Positions 63,678-64,000 of a stretch of 64,000 nucleotides of DNA are shown here, in pieces. The stretch's first letter is position 1, and every line of letters begins with the position of its first letter. This DNA comes from Candidatus Kapaibacterium sp. GTDB lineage: Bacteria; Bacteroidota; Ignavibacteria; Kapaibacteriales; UBA7675. The notes beneath the pieces were generated by a model. The model was not told where the DNA came from. It saw nothing but the letters and a program-made list of their open reading frames with translations, and did not search any database. A program made the position numbers and the translations under genes. The stretch covers positions 1 to 64,000 of the forward strand of contig JANQRB010000043.1 in NCBI GenBank assembly GCA_028284775.1, written 5' to 3'.

Positions 63678-64000
63678 GTGCGATATCTTGAGATGTCCGA
63701 CATACAGATGATTGAAGAAAGATTGGGCATTAGATTCCCGGAATACTACAGCCGTTTTCACCGGGAAGAGAGAGCATTGATACATGAGATGCGCGCCTCG
63801 GATTCAGCGCCCGAAGATCATTCAATCTGTCTGGCAACAGATCCGAACACGATAGTTGAAGCAAATGAACTTGGCGGTTTGCCTTGTTCCGACGGACCAT
63901 TACGCGGCAAGATCATCATCGGCTCCGATGGATGTGGCAATTTCTCGCTGCTGAATCTGGATGACCCGGACGACAGGACGATCTACTTTATCGACCACGA
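63678..64000 (+). CDS. SMI1/KNR4 (SUKH)-family protein (partial)
   Basis: About 107 N-terminal residues are visible before the right edge. GTG at 63678 has GGGAG 7 nt upstream and is preferred over the ATG at 63693. The product reads MSDIQMIEERLGIRFPEYY, then GKIIIGSDGCGNFSLLNLD and TIYFIDH, the SMI1/KNR4 pattern. In bacteria these are often immunity proteins for polymorphic toxins. A toxin partner, if any, lies beyond the window. Confidence 0.82.
   Translation, partial: MRYLEMSDIQMIEERLGIRFPEYYSRFHREERALIHEMRASDSAPEDHSICLATDPNTIVEANELGGLPCSDGPLRGKIIIGSDGCGNFSLLNLDDPDDRTIYFIDH

Overview
The window looks like chromosome from a member of the Bacteroidota/Chlorobiota (FCB) group. Six proteins end in type IX secretion (T9SS) type A-like C-terminal domains, there are three TonB-dependent receptors, and HmuY-type heme proteins are present. 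Two promoters match the TTG-N19/20-TAnnTTTG pattern typical of Bacteroidota sigma factors. The Cys-Cys modules in the secreted proteins recall the Ignavibacteria/Kapabacteria side of the group, but that placement is only an impression. Most genes are moderately GC-rich. AT-richer stretches at about 12.2-16.5 kb, 19.2-20.3 kb and 27.0-29.8 kb carry remnants, repeats or a zinc operon and look acquired.

Layout. 0-6.4 kb: a FolM-like SDR (cut by the left edge) with the folate-binding YgfZ protein, a secreted subtilase, and an SDR coupled to an ABC exporter. 6.4-11.9 kb: a leftward AAA+ ATPase / TPR membrane protein / DUF5916 outer-membrane protein operon. 12.0-12.2 kb: tRNA-Ala(GGC) and tRNA-Asp(GTC). 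12.2-20.3 kb: a gene-poor stretch with a PH-like membrane protein, a T9SS photosynthesis-factor-like protein, an IS481 transposase remnant, an internally duplicated exported protein, a small P-loop kinase, and a VOC protein between two 57-bp repeats. 20.4-23.2 kb: four tandem paralogues of a family I cannot name, interrupted by a 26-bp tandem repeat. 23.5-25.9 kb: a DUF4139 protein and a GrpB-family protein.

27.0-29.8 kb: a zinc-limitation locus made of a Zur-like Fur repressor, two TGCAAC-N3-GTTGCA operators framing a promoter, a decayed merC-like gene, DUF1826, a small conserved protein and a CobW/COG0523 GTPase. 30.6-39.3 kb: a complete leftward heme-uptake operon (HmuY-like with T9SS tail, HmuS, HmuT, HmuU, HmuV, TonB receptor, HmuY lipoprotein) under a perfect 19-bp Fur-type palindrome. 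39.5-45.4 kb: two more TonB-dependent receptors and a TetR regulator.

45.6-56.4 kb: a secretome cluster of four T9SS cargo proteins. Three of them carry unusual Cys-Cys or Cys/Thr repeats. A small lipoprotein-like gene with an in-frame stop lies among them. 56.5-63.3 kb: a leftward efflux/regulation cluster of periplasmic adaptor, ABC ATPase, two MacB-type permeases, an OmpR-family regulator and its histidine kinase. The right edge cuts a SMI1/KNR4 (SUKH) protein.

No CRISPR array, complete insertion sequence, rRNA or replication origin is visible. The best candidates for undescribed biology are the four-paralogue family, the Cys-Cys T9SS cargo cluster, the AAA+/TPR/DUF5916 operon and the internally duplicated exported protein.
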